Source of the DNA: Hypoxylon rubiginosum
Taxonomy: Eukaryota > Ascomycota > Sordariomycetes > Xylariales > Hypoxylaceae
Reading direction: 5' to 3'
Assembly: GCA_902806565.1 (NCBI GenBank)
Contig: CADCXA010000055.1
Location: 744,001 to 808,000, forward strand
Length of the DNA: 64,000 nt
Within the stretch, counting starts at the first letter, position 1, and each line of letters starts with the position of its first letter. Both the position numbers and the translations under genes were made by a program. The notes below the pieces were generated by a model. The model was not told where the DNA came from. It saw only the letters and a list, made by a program, of their open reading frames with translations, and ran no database searches. Below, in pieces: positions 1 to 12,247 of the stretch.

Positions 1-2699
1 CAGACTGGCCGGCAAGGGGGGTAGTTGAATCACTCCCATGTCGGCACCAATACATAAGATTTGGTTGACGCTGCTATGTAGTATGATGACTCGCTGCCAT
101 AGAGCCAGAGCTTACCTGCTGATAGGTTAGACGTTAGGAATGGACTGAAGCAACTAGGAAATATTCCGAGGTTACCTTATGCATGTCCTTCATATGCATG
201 AACACTAGCATCCGGCAGTGTGCTGAGGCCGGCGGCCTACTCTTAACACCTGCATTGATATGCATGGAGATCCCTATAGATGACATAAGTATAATATACC
301 TAGCCAATAATTGGCACGGTGGTTTGAGGCCGAAGCTGTCAGGTAATCTTCTGAGTATTTTAATACCGCTGAAATGCGACGAGTGGATAAGTGTAGAAAA
401 GAAAAGTCAGTCCTACATGAATAATATCGGCATCTGCAAGGAGATGTGAGAATTTAATATATGTACGTACGAAGGTAAATAGGGGCTGTTGACGCGGCAG
501 AACGCCTTCGGGAATGTCTTGCAGGCTTAGATAGAACAGCCGATAGCACGATAGCATAGATGTACCTGTCTCCGAGGTATCTAGACACCTCCTTGTACCT
601 TGCAGAGTGAACAAAGTGTAGGTAGGGGAATTTAAACAATAAGCATTGTTTGCTTCAAACAGATTATCAAGTCGCAATTCGCTTATTCCTATCGTCCGTC
701 CCCTATGGTGATATGTACGATCGAGATGATGTACTACAACCATAACCAACAGCGCGGGAAATTATTAGAGAGTGCATGGATCGCCTCTCTGCTATGTTTC
801 AGCGGGCTGACAGACGGTAAAAAAGAAGTCCATTGGAATCCACTCGTGGAAACAAAAGAAAAAAAAACATTGAGGCTTAGGGATATGCGGTGAATAAAAA
901 AAAGCGCGTCGAGCTGCCCCTTTATTCAGTCCGAGCACATGAGGCCATCGTCATTTCGATTCAGCGCCTCTTTGACAGGGCCAGGGGAGCCGAAGGTGCT
1001 ATTTTCGGAGTAACCTAGGATCTAGCCGGGATCCCTTGGTTGGCGGACCGTGCAAGCGAAGTAGTACACGAGTCGTTTGAATCTGAAGCAGCAGGCATAG
1101 CAGGATATCTGGCCAATCGACGCGGGAGCGCGAAATGTGAGACGGACTAATTTCAGAAAAAGAAATAAAAAGGCTGTTAAGACTCCTGAAGAATAACACA
1201 TATAACGGGGAAGTTTCAGCACATCTGATCGGCGTCCGAATCAAAGATAGTCAGATGAACTCTATCGATATGTTTCTGGAATACTACAAGAAACTCATCC
1301 TCATCGTCTCCGTCTCTTCGGGTCCTAGTGACGTGCGGCATGCTGGCCTAGAGATTTAAGGTAGTAGAACAGCATGATCAGGTGAATCGGTAGCCAGCTT
1401 ACTTACAAATAGAAGTTTAATGTGTCTACTAAGTATATGCTGTATGTAGTTGATGACCTTGAACTGTAGGTGGTGAATGCTAATATGTATGTAGAATCGA
1501 ACACCACGCAGTATATAATAGAGGAAGCTTTCTGGATCGGCACGATTCACTGAGGGGCTACGGAGCACCTAGACAGGTGTCTCGTCGGTGTTTGTCGTAA
1601 ACTTGTCAGATATCATCGTGTCGATGTCTGGTTGGCATTCAAGGTTTCCGTCCTGGACAATTGCCGACGTACGTACGTGCGTATTGATATAGGGATGATG
1701 TCCCTCCATCACCAACAAGGTTTGTCCAATATGTCCAATATATCCAACAGATGCGATGACAGCCGTCTCCGTCTCATCACAGAACTATGTTTAAGTAGTG
1801 TGATGGCGTCCGCCTGTGATAAGAGATTGAAATATCGACACCAAGAAGAGATCGACGATTCATCTGGGACGTGTTTTGCTTTTGCTTAGAAACTTGTTAG
1901 CTGTTACGATTGGACAAGCTAATCCCTGCCAGCTAATTTTAAGGTGCTTCTGAGGCTTTACCCATTTCGAGCAGTACCTTGACTTAGGCCCGTGGCTCGA
2001 CAGGGGCCCCAGCCAAGGTGCAATTGATGGTATCGGTACAAGTACCTACAATATGGACATCGTTCAAATCTCTTGTACAGACGCGCGCATATATGTATGT
2101 ACCTTATGTAGCTTACAAAAGTCAAACTTTTCAAGCATCTAAACTACTCTTGGATTATATTGGTATGTTGATGAATGATGGAATTACTACATGTATGTAG
2201 GTAGCCAATAGGAGTTTGGGTAAGACATTGTAAACGACAAGACACAAGACGGGTGTTGGACGGTGCCGTTGAGACCTTCAGCTTTAACCAGGTAACTTAG
2301 GTAATTTGAAGCCTGCGTCCCGCGAAACCGTTGTCCCTGAAAGGCAATCAAGCACAATCTTGCAGTGGATCAACCAGTTGATAGAACTTGGGAAGATCTA
2401 AGGCCTCATTGGATAATTTCGACTTTGGGAATACATGTATTAAACACTGAGGGGCGTACCTACTACTTTGGGGCAAGTATGGTGGGTAGCGTCATCCACC
2501 TGCGTTAGTCCAGGCACAAAAGGTACAAGTACAACACTTTTTGGGAGAGCAAAGTAAGGCAGGCAGGGGGTTAGGCAAGGATTAGCAAGAGTTGGCAAGA
2601 GTCGGCAGGCACCAAATTCATCAACGGTCAAGGATCGCAGAAGAAGAAGAGAAAAAAAAGCACCTGGGGCAGTAGCGACTACAGCCCAGCAGCTTGGGG
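1..2699. other. Intergenic, no gene seen
   Basis: All open frames here are short (under about 130 codons), lack recognisable motifs and cannot be joined by convincing splice sites into a known protein. The DNA is AT-leaning with scattered ACGTACGT and TAGGTA words. Nothing else is visible. Confidence 0.6.
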
Positions 2700-3649
2700 C
2701 ACAATCTGAGCTGAGCGATTCTCACTCTCTTCTCGCCTGTCCTCCCTTCGTCTCTTGTATGTCGAGTCGCATAACCCAGAACCTCAACTTCTTTCCATCC
2801 TCCGATCCCCCCATCCTCCTCAACCCGGATCTACGGTTTCACGACGTTACCGTCGTGCCCTATTTTCCTTTCTTGATTTTCCTTGTGTTATTCTTCGGTT
2901 TTTTACATTCAAACATTCGTTTTGCAAAAGGAGCCTACCGGCAAATCTACCTAGTAGTAGCCCAGCCATCCCGATTTCAACTGCCCAGCGTTAAAGCCCA
3001 CGCCGTCGTGACCTATCCGACGCCGCCCAGTTGTGCTAAGACTAAGACCGCAGTATGTCAAGCGCAACTTGGAATTAATCGCTACACGATTTCCGGTTCT
3101 GGTTCCTTTCTCCCACAGGTCTCACCTACTCCAACTACAGACATTCGTTCGTCCAGAAACACCAACTCATCTGAACCTATCGGTACACTACCCTACCACC
3201 TCACTACCTCTACGAAGAAAACACACCTCCGCAATTCATCCACCATTCCCCATTCCCTCATATTTCCCCTTTTCTTAAGAGCAATTGACTCAATAACTTC
3301 ACTTGTTTTTGGTTACGGTTACGACTATTACTGCGACCAATTCTGCACATACAATATACTCGCAAAAAACCCCCAAGAAAAATACCGGGCCACTTGTCAG
3401 CATCTCTCCCGTTCTACCGACCGTTACTGCTCGACGACCGCAAAGTATCGAGGGACCGAAAGGAAAACACCCCTCGAGACCAACCTTAATTAAGTCGATC
3501 CGGATAGTATGTGGTTTTGAGCAATGATAGGATCAGAACGTCATGCATTCGCGCCGCCGGTGATCGCTACTTCTATCGCGAATCCCGAGAGGAGCGGTGC
3601 CACCTCTCTAGACTCGAAGTCTTCCGAAGAAGCCCAGCAACACATCGCC
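2700..3649 (+). promoter_or_regulatory. CT-rich leader/promoter of the SH3 membrane protein gene
   Basis: The upper strand is strongly pyrimidine-rich from about 2720 to 3500 (TTCTTTCC, CCTCCTC, CCCTTTTC runs), which is typical of promoters and long 5' untranslated leaders in filamentous ascomycetes. It runs directly into the coding start at 3650. A 244-codon open frame at 2759-3493 lies in it but has low-complexity Ser/Pro/Thr composition expected of translated CT-rich DNA, so I treat it as non-coding. Promoter function is an inference from composition and position. Confidence 0.45.
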
Positions 3650-5586
3650 ATGGCGCCCTCCCGATCAAGAAGAGCGACTAGCCGGACAGGATGGATGGCA
3701 AAAGCGGTTTTCCTTTCAGTCCTTTCGGCAGTCCCAAGTACTACGGCGCTGGACGAGTGTATCCCACTAACCGGTTCTACGGCCTGTCCAGCTTTCCAAC
3801 AAGCTTCAGTGTCCACGTATAGTTACGTGAGAGGATTATTGTAAGTTCTCATCCCGGGGTTGATTTATGATGGGCTGCTCGCGATATGCGTTTGCCCTTC
3901 AATTGGACCCTGATTCTAATCGAGCAATTTTTAGCCCGTTCCTTAATTATGTCTCAGACACGGCTTCGTTTGACCAACAGTTAAACCAATATATCCAATT
4001 TGACTATGTTCAGAGCCAGTAAGTCAAATGCCATTCGTATGGTTCTTAACTCAGGCTTACACTACATTTCTAGCTACCAGAACCTGCTGGGATGCGGCAA
4101 AGTTGACCTCGGCAACACCACTGATTATTACGCACGCTTCACCACCTCAGTAATTTGTAATGCTATTATCCAGAATTCCCTCACGAACTGCACCATATCG
4201 GACGATGCATCCCGGCCCTTGTGCGCTGACTCTTGTGCTCAATATGCCGAGAGCGAAGCCTACCTTGCCGCCGACACTGATCTTTGCCCCAGTTCCTTTG
4301 ATGGCCGCCAGGATCAGATACGGGCTGACTTCGTTAACTGTGCTCTGCCGGCAAAATCCTTATCAAGCAGTAGCTGCATACAAGGCATAACTAACGAGCC
4401 AGATAACTGTGGATACAACAACAGTACTCTTGGGTTGTGTTCGTATTGCGCCTCAGGAGGTATCAACTCAACTGACACCTGTTGCTATAACTCAGACATC
4501 ACGGCCAGATGCGCCGGAGTGGTCTTGCCCGCCATTACAGCAACTATGACATTCAGCACACCAACGGCGAGCGCAACGGCTAGCAGCTCAGCTACACCTG
4601 CAGCAGCAAGCTCGGGAAATGGTCTTTCCGGTGGCGCCATAGCTGGCGTTGTCATTGGATCTGTTGTTGGACTAGCCCTCTTGCTTTTCCTTCTATTCAT
4701 GTGCATTAGACTTGCACGACGACGCAGAGGTGGCAGCCAGAAGGGAAGCATCTTTAACCAGCCGTCGCCCTCGAGAAAAGGACTCCAGACAGCACAGATT
4801 CCCGCAAACACGACAATACCTCAAGGATTTGAAGTCCTTCCCGGAGGAAGAATAGCTCGCATGTCGGCGTTGGAAGGTCACTCGGGAGAGCCACCCTCGA
4901 GGCAGGGTGGATCGAGACGCGGGGAATCGGCAGGCACCGCGGCGGCGGCTGGTGCAGCTGCTGGCTTCATGGCGGGAAGGAAAAGAGGGGGAGATAACCA
5001 CTCGTCTTCAGACTCATTCGATAGCCCAGGATCGGAAACGCGCGCAGGTGTTTTACGACCACCGCCTATGAACCCCCGTAGGAACGGCTCGCTGTCTAGC
5101 AGCTCGGTGCTTGCTGGTGAGGATCCCCAGTCCCCCACTAGTGCCGGGGGAATGTCATCACCTCCCGGTGTCAACAGTCAACAGTCGGAGCAATTGCCAT
5201 TCTTCAAGGACTACTACTCGCAAGATGATATCCACCCGGGCGAGCGTGTTGCAGTCTTATGGGCGTATCAACCTCGCGCAGCCGACGAATTCGCCCTAGA
5301 ACGTGGCGATATGTTGAAGGTGGTGGGCATTTGGGATGACGGGTGGGCGACGGGTGTTATGTTGGACGAAAGAGCAGACGAGTGGGAAGTGCGAAGACAG
5401 GCTCAGAGAGACAGTGGAGTTTCAAATACTTCAGGCCGTGGAAGAGATACATCGCCTCCAGTCAGCGGAGAGATCAAGGCCTTCCCGCTGGTCTGCGTCT
5501 GTCTGCCGGAGCATTGGAGGAAAACGATCGAGGGCGATGGATCTACCGAAACTGGGTCTAGCGCTCATCAAGGCATACCCACTTGA
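3650..5586 (+). CDS. Membrane-anchored SH3-domain protein
   Basis: Three exons (3650-3840, 3935-4018, 4074-5586) join in frame to 595 residues. A basic N-terminus and a hydrophobic stretch (about residues 14-35) look like a signal peptide. A Cys- and Asn-rich outer region with NxT/NxS sites follows to about residue 250. A single membrane span (GGAIAGVVIGSVVGLALL, about 278-304) ends in an RLARRRR stop-transfer. The cytoplasmic part is Ser/Gly/Pro-rich and disordered, then an SH3 fold starts near residue 482 (VAVLWAYQPRAADEFAL, then GDMLKVVGIWDDGWATG). The SH3 RT loop carries an insert (about 5394-5470) before the final strand. The layout recalls yeast Fus1-type plasma membrane SH3 proteins, but orthology is not shown. 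The ATG at 3650 was chosen because it directly precedes the signal sequence; an upstream in-frame ATG at 3524 would bury it. Confidence 0.85.
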
Positions 5587-6902
5587 GCCTGATAACGAGA
5601 TCATTCACGTTCCTCATTTACATCTGATGGATTGACGAAGGCTTCTGTGTTTGCATTGCTCCGGCGTTTAGGATTTCCCCCCCTTCAGCCCCGAGCGCAG
5701 CACGATGTCTAATGTCCTCCTCTCCCCAGACGTTCACCCGACCAATTTCCATGCTGACCGTTCCCGGCTTCACACCCGCCTCCCCATACTCACTATACAC
5801 ATAGACACGATTTTTTCGCATTGTTGCGATTGATACGCTTGATGCTTTCAGTTCTAGAGGACCTATTTAATTCCATTCGGACAAGATATCGCCTCGGATT
5901 ACGACTTGGCCGCAGGACTTCTGGTGAAGCCTACTAGCTTGTCTTGGGGACCTTGGACATGAAGAGACGCGATCATACCTAATACGACGACCACACACAC
6001 ACAACTGCGCCCTTCCTTTTCCCTTCGATTGTTTATTCTATATACCCGGTGTTTGAGCAAAGTGTTTGGAGTAGGTGTACGGAAGGGCCATTGCGATGTA
6101 TAATTCATTTCTTGAGGAGGAGAGGCGGTGTGAAACGGAGACGGAGTCGGGAGAGTGTGTATGATGCTAGTCATATACCTAACCTAGTAGACAGGCAGGG
6201 AACGTGAAGCTTGAAGGTTGTAATACATCTTCATCGGGGCGTCAGAAGAGTCAGGCTAGATACGTAACATAAGATGTCGCTATGGCTCCTCCTAGTCAAT
6301 TAATTGAGCCTTGCATCTTAGTTATAGACTATAGAAAGCTTTTCCCATCATGAGTATTTGGTCGTGTTTAATTCTGTTCCTAATGAATTAAATTAGATTA
6401 CCTACCTACCTAGGTACCTAGGTGAAACAAACAACCGACTTTCTCTCCTGCCCTTTGTAGGCCAACTTCAGTTTCAAAATACATAGAAATGATAAGTTAA
6501 AGACGGTATTTATGTATCTTAGGTAATTAATGTTCTAGTTTTGTCTTGTTAAAAGTGCTGAGTAACACAAACCGGAGGTAGTGCGTCATTTCTGACCCAC
6601 CCTTAGGGGTTAGCTTTAGCCTATCAACGAGCTTTACCCTGCTACCCCCAGCCCGCATCCGCTCTTCCACTTATCAACCTCCTACCATTTAGGATCACGC
6701 AGCCTTGCCTGCTGCCTCGTGAACTGGTAGCCATTCGCCAATCGATTATTTCGTACACGTACGCGTACGAAGAGTCATCACATTTTCTCAGAAAGAGATA
6801 GAATACAGATTCCTTTATTCTATCTGTGTGGAGAGTCTCAAAGATGATCTACTCCTCTCGTCTTACATACTTGGCTAGGTAGCACCGTCGCATATCTGCA
6901 CG
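5587..6902. other. Intergenic
   Basis: This holds the 3' end of the SH3 gene and the promoter of the VPS15 gene. A CA dinucleotide run lies near 5990-6003, and a CCTACCTACCTAGGTACCTAGG word cluster near 6400-6422. ACGTACGCGTACG at about 6757-6769 is palindromic. I see no coding potential. Confidence 0.55.
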
Positions 6903-9900
6903 ATGGGTAACAGCTACTCCCTCACCACGCCCTATGCCGGTTCTGCGGGCATAGACATACCAGAACTCGCCGACCTGGTACATGAGAGATCCATAGGCAG
7001 CGCTCGGTTTATGAAGAGCATCCGTGCCCGTCATCACGATGGTGTAGCTTTGGCCAAAGTCACAGTCAAACCCTATACGCCACTCTCCCTTCGTGAACAT
7101 GGAGAGAAGATATTACGTAGGTGACCATGATCCTCTTCTGTCATCACAATAACGCTAATCGGCTCGTTAGAGGAAAGAGATAAACTGAGAGACGTCCCAA
7201 ACGCCCTAGGCTTCGAACGTGCCTTCGAAACCGAGGGAAATGCCTACCTCGTGCGACAATACGTATACAGCTCCCTCTACGATCGCATGTCGACACGACC
7301 CTTCCTCGAAGATATAGAAAAGAAGTGGCTAGCGTTCCAGCTATTATGTGCATTGCGAGATTGCCACTCCCGGGACATATACCATGGCGATATCAAGACG
7401 GAGAATATCATGGTGACTTCTTGGAACTGGCTCTACCTCACCGACTTTACCGGCTCCTTCAAGCCCACGAAGCTGCCCGATGACAACCCCATGTTGTATT
7501 CCTACTTCTTTGACCTATCTGGCCGCCGAACGTGCTACATCGCGCCCGAGAGATTTGTCGAAAATCCGCAGGTGCAATTACAAGGATACAAGTTGACTTG
7601 GTCGATGGATATCTTCAGCGCTGGCTGTGTCATTGCCGAATTATTCCTGGAAACACCCATCTTCAGTCTCAGTCAAATGCTCAAGTATCGCCGCAGCGAA
7701 TACGACCCCGTGATCTTGCATCTTAGTAGAATACCAGATCAGGGCCTGAGAGAAATGCTGTCTAGCATGATTCATCTTGACCCCGAGAAACGATACTCTG
7801 CCGAGCAGTACTTGGATTTCTATAAAGGAAAGGTTTTCCCCGAATACTTCTACAGCTTCCTACATCAGTACATGGAGCTTATTACCGATCCCAGTTCTGG
7901 CAGAGCTCCGGTTTCAGGGTCTATAAAGAACCTGGGGGAAGCTGATGAACGGATTGACCGGGTCTTCTACGATTTCGATAAAATCTCCTATTTCCTTGGA
8001 TATCAAGATGATAAGGAGTCATCCCAGCTTACACACTTTACTCCCCGACTCGGCATGGGTCTTTTTCCTGTACGACTAAACATACCCAATAATGAACACT
8101 TTACTTCTGCTGGAAAGCAACCTCCTACTGATGACGGAACCCTAATTTTCCTCACTCTTGTTGCCGCCTCCCTTAGAAGTACCGCACGAGCGGCGTCCAA
8201 GATCAGAGCTTGTGACATATTGCTAGCCTTCTCGGAGAGACTATCCGACGAGGCGAAACTCGACCGGGTTTTACCATATTTAATGACCCTTTTGAACGAT
8301 GACGTCGACCTTGTTGCTATTGCAGCTCTTAGGTCCGTCACTCAGCTTCTAGCTCTCGTGAAGGTCGTCACGCCGGTTAATGCCCACGTCTTTCCTGAGT
8401 ATATTATGCCCAGGATGCAGGTGTTCCTATCGGGGGCTTCGAGGCAACCCATCATGGGACGGGAACGCAGGGAACCGAGTGCTCTAGTTCGAGCTACATA
8501 TGCATCATGCTTAGGAGGTCTCGCAACGACTGCAAATCGGTTTCTGGAGCTGGCAGCCATCCTCAGAGCGGAAGGAACTATCACTACCGCCGATCCAGAA
8601 GTAGAGGCTGGGAGCGATCCCGACGCCGCATTTTACGGATTGTTTGATAACGCACAGGGCGAACTCGTCGAATTATTTGAGATGCATGCTAAGGCTCTGG
8701 TCGAAGACTCGGCTGCTTCTGTCCGCCGGGCATTTCTCAGTTCTGTTCCGGAACTTTGTCTCTTCTTCGGCAGTGCAGAATCCAACGACATCCTCCTCAC
8801 ACACTTGAACACATATCTTAACGACCGAGACTGGATGCTGAAATGTGCATTTTTTGATACGATCGTTGGTATTGCCGTCTTCCTCGGCAGTACGAGCCTA
8901 GAGGAATTCAGCCTCCCGTTAATGGTACAAGCTGTGACTGACCCAGAGGAGCACGTTGTGCAAGCTGCATTGCACTCTTTGGCGGAGCTCGCAAGCCTAG
9001 GCCTCTTGTCAAAAGCTAAGACCTGGGAGCTTATTGACGTGGTTGGCCGGTTTACTGTGCATCCAAACATCTGGATAAGGGAATCCGCAGCGGAGTATAT
9101 ATCCAGTGCTACAAAGTTGCTATCTCCGGCAGATATTAGGTGCATCGTCTTACCTCTTGTCAAGCCATTCCTAAAGCCAGCAATCATCCCAGATTTCTCC
9201 GAACTCGCCTTATTAGACGCACTAAAGAAACCGCTGTCAAGAACCGTGTTTGATCTAGCATTGTCTTGGGCGCAGAAGACAGATAAGGGGCTATTCTGGA
9301 AAGCAGTCAGGCAACAGAAACAGTCAGCATTTACAATTGCTTCGACAGCGTTAGCGATCCGATCATCTCGAGAAGTACAACCCCAGACGCTTAATAAGGT
9401 GCCTCGAAACGACGAAGATGAGCAGTGGCTCGCGCGTCTACGAAACATGGGGATGGCGCTTGAGGATGAATTCAAGCTTATTGTCCTTAGGGAGTTCATA
9501 TGGCGATTAAGTCAGATGAGAAATCGGGATTTGATCAACCAGGATAATATTGCTACTCCGCTAAATAACATTATTCCTCTGAGAAGCTTGAACATGAAGC
9601 TACAGACGGTTATGTTCGACGAAAATACGGCAGCAGAGGGACCTATCTGGCAGCAGCAACGGATGTCGGGTTCAAACAAAGGTCCATATACCATTGCCGA
9701 TGCCCTGCTGGATGCATCGATGACGATTGACGAACCTATCGGGAAGAGGCGTCGCGCTGCGATGAATAACCATCGTTCACGACTTAGTAGCAGAGGAGGC
9801 GCAGTTTCGCCGAGGACAAGGGACAACGGGACATTGTCACCGACGCAGACCCAAGCATCATCACCAGTTGATGGTACGGGCTTTGATGAACTCCGGAGAG

Positions 9901-11660
9901 CTTCTTCTGCGACACGGGGCCGGGGGTCTGTGGATGACGATACCTCCGTTTCGGACTCTCCGTATTCTTCTCGAAGAGCTATTCGACACCAATCAAGTGC
10001 TCTGGATCTTTTGAACAGGAGAGATAGCGGCAGGTCTATTGCTGAGACGGGAACAACCGAAGCGAATGCATTTGGTCAAGTTGAAGGCCCCTTCGCACAA
10101 AATCCACCACCCCAAATAACCATCCCTGACACGATTTCTGAAGATGGGAAGCCGGGAGCTCGATCCCACGCGGCCCATTCGTATGAAGGCAATGACCCTA
10201 GCATACTAAAGATGCTCGACAACATGTACATTGACAACTATCCGCACGATATAGCCGAATATGGACCATTGGTTTCACCGGTTACTAGAAGGAAGGTTAG
10301 TAAGGCCGCCGGCCAGCCTGGTGATGAAGCATGGAAGCCGAGCGGCAGTCTTGTTGCGACGTTCTCAGAGCATACGGGAGCCATCAACCGCGTTTTGCCA
10401 TCCCCAGACCACATGTTCTTCATCACAGGTAGTGATGACGGCAGCGTCAAGGTCTGGGACTCGTCACGGCTCGAGCGCAATGTGACGAATCGCGCACGGC
10501 AAACTCATAAGCATGCCCCAGGCTCGAAGGTAGTCGCTATCTGCTTCATCGAGAACACACATACCTTTGTCAGTTGTGCTACCGATGGCAGTGTCCATAT
10601 CGTCAAAGTTGACACTGCAGTGACAAGTGGAGCTACAAAATATATTCGATTGAGACTCCTTCGCGAATACCAGCTTCCGGCCGATGAATATGCCGTCTGG
10701 TGCGACCATTTCAAGCAGGAGCTGAACTCGGTGCTCGTGCTTGCGACCAACCGTTCGCGAGTCTTGGGCATCGATCTCCGGACGATGACGCTTCTCTACA
10801 TTCTTGAGAATCCGGTGCACCACGGCACACCAACCTGCTTCTGCGTCGACCGAAAGCGCAACTGGCTGCTTCTCGGTACGTCACACGGAGTCCTAGACCT
10901 CTGGGATCTGCGATTCAAGATGCGACTCAAAGGCTGGGGCTTGCCAGGCAAGTCGGCCATTTATCGTCTTAGCCTTCATCCGACTAAAGGTCGAGGAAAA
11001 TGGGTTTGCGTAGCAGGTGGTACCGGCCTTGGCGAAGTCACAGTCTGGGATTTAGAGAAGACACAATGCAGAGAGATTTATCGCACGGGCGGGTCTAAGG
11101 ATGTAGTCAAGGAGTACAAACCTTGGGACGTCGACGAGGATAAGCCCGAGGGCATGCTGGACCGCTTTGCAACCAATATCGAGCCGGCCGCTAGTGGTAG
11201 CGGGGATCGCGGCGTGCGGGCTATGGTTGTCGGTGCTGGTGCCATGGAAGACCAGCGCGACGTGCGATATGGGTATATCTTGACGGGCGGGTCGGATAAG
11301 AAACTTCGGTTTTGGGACCTATTCCGGATTGAGAATTCGTGCGTATTTAGCGGGCTACAGAGCGACGATGTGAAGCCCGTTTTCGTCAACATTTCCTTGC
11401 CGAGCCTGCCTAGCCTCGCCGTCAATGCCGAGAAACTGATCAAGGGAGGCAGCACAGCAAGCGGTGAGCAAAGGGGCGGCAAGAGCACGAAATCTGGGGG
11501 CGCTAGGGAGAAGCCGCCCAGGCATACAGTGATCTCGGCGGAACAGGGACAGCTGCTCAGGAGCCACCTGGATTCGATACTAGACGTGGCGGTGTTGGAG
11601 GTGCCTTACACGATGACTGTTAGCGTCGATAGGACAGGCGTTATATTTGTCTTCCAGTAG
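6903..11660 (+). CDS. VPS15: VPS15, regulatory kinase-scaffold of the class III PI3-kinase complex
   Basis: Exons 6903-7116 and 7171-11660 join in frame (1,567 residues). The N-terminus MGNSYS fits the VPS15 pattern of N-myristoylation, which tethers the protein to endosomal membranes. A protein-kinase-like domain spans about 30-310, with catalytic loop HGDIKTEN (about 143-150) instead of HRD, and TDF where kinases have DFG; both are usual in VPS15. Helical HEAT-type repeats fill about 400-730. A charged, Ser-rich linker follows. WD40 repeats (for example DDGSVKVWD, GSDKKLRFWD) cover about 1130-1567. In known fungi VPS15 binds VPS34 and supports vacuolar sorting and autophagy. Length and domain order match the family. 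The short first exon was chosen because MGN is required for the lipid anchor and the splice leaves phase intact. Confidence 0.96.
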
Positions 11661-12247
11661 GAAGGGCTGGTATCCGCACAGGTGGGCGTTTCGGGCAGGT
11701 AGGCATTTGGCATGCGATTTAGGTACTTAGGATAGGGACAACCTTAGCTGGGCGTTGTTGAGACTCGAAGACCTTGGGAAAGACTCTTTGCTATAGATGT
11801 CACGTTGCTCTATTACTGAGGAGCAATAGAACTAGTTATGATATTATGTGTGCTCACAAGCCGCAATATACTGCTGTGTGTCGTGGTATTACTAGTGTTC
11901 TTCTCTCACTAACAAGAAATCTTCATCATACCTTAATGCTTGTCAGTACTAACTACATAGACGGACAAAAAAAAGGGGGGAGAAAAAGGGGCGTATGTGC
12001 GTAATCCCGGCCAATATGTAAGTCAATATATCGGATACATCCAGGACCGAATTAAAACAAGAATTGTGGAGAAATCGGCATGCAAACGGGATGACGTCGT
12101 GGCTCTGCATATAAATACTACACACGCCGCAAGATCTGTCCGTCTATCACTCGGAAGCTACCTTGCTCGACGGAGACACTGGGTTGGACAGAAGTGCCCC
12201 TATGCAGTTGTACAGGAACTGGCAGCACATGAAACAGTTCTCGGAAG
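11661..12247. other. Intergenic
   Basis: Spacer between two plus-strand genes: the VPS15 3' end and the exopolyphosphatase promoter. A purine-only stretch of AAAAAAAAGGGGGG type lies at about 11967-11985. No coding potential is seen. Confidence 0.5.

Noticed and set aside
2759..3493. 244-codon open frame upstream of the SH3 gene
   Set aside because: It lies in a CT-rich leader; the translation is low-complexity Ser/Pro/Thr with an isolated hydrophobic patch and no motif.
8633..9499. 288-codon antisense frame within VPS15
   Set aside because: It overlaps the clear HEAT-repeat coding frame and has no recognisable domain.
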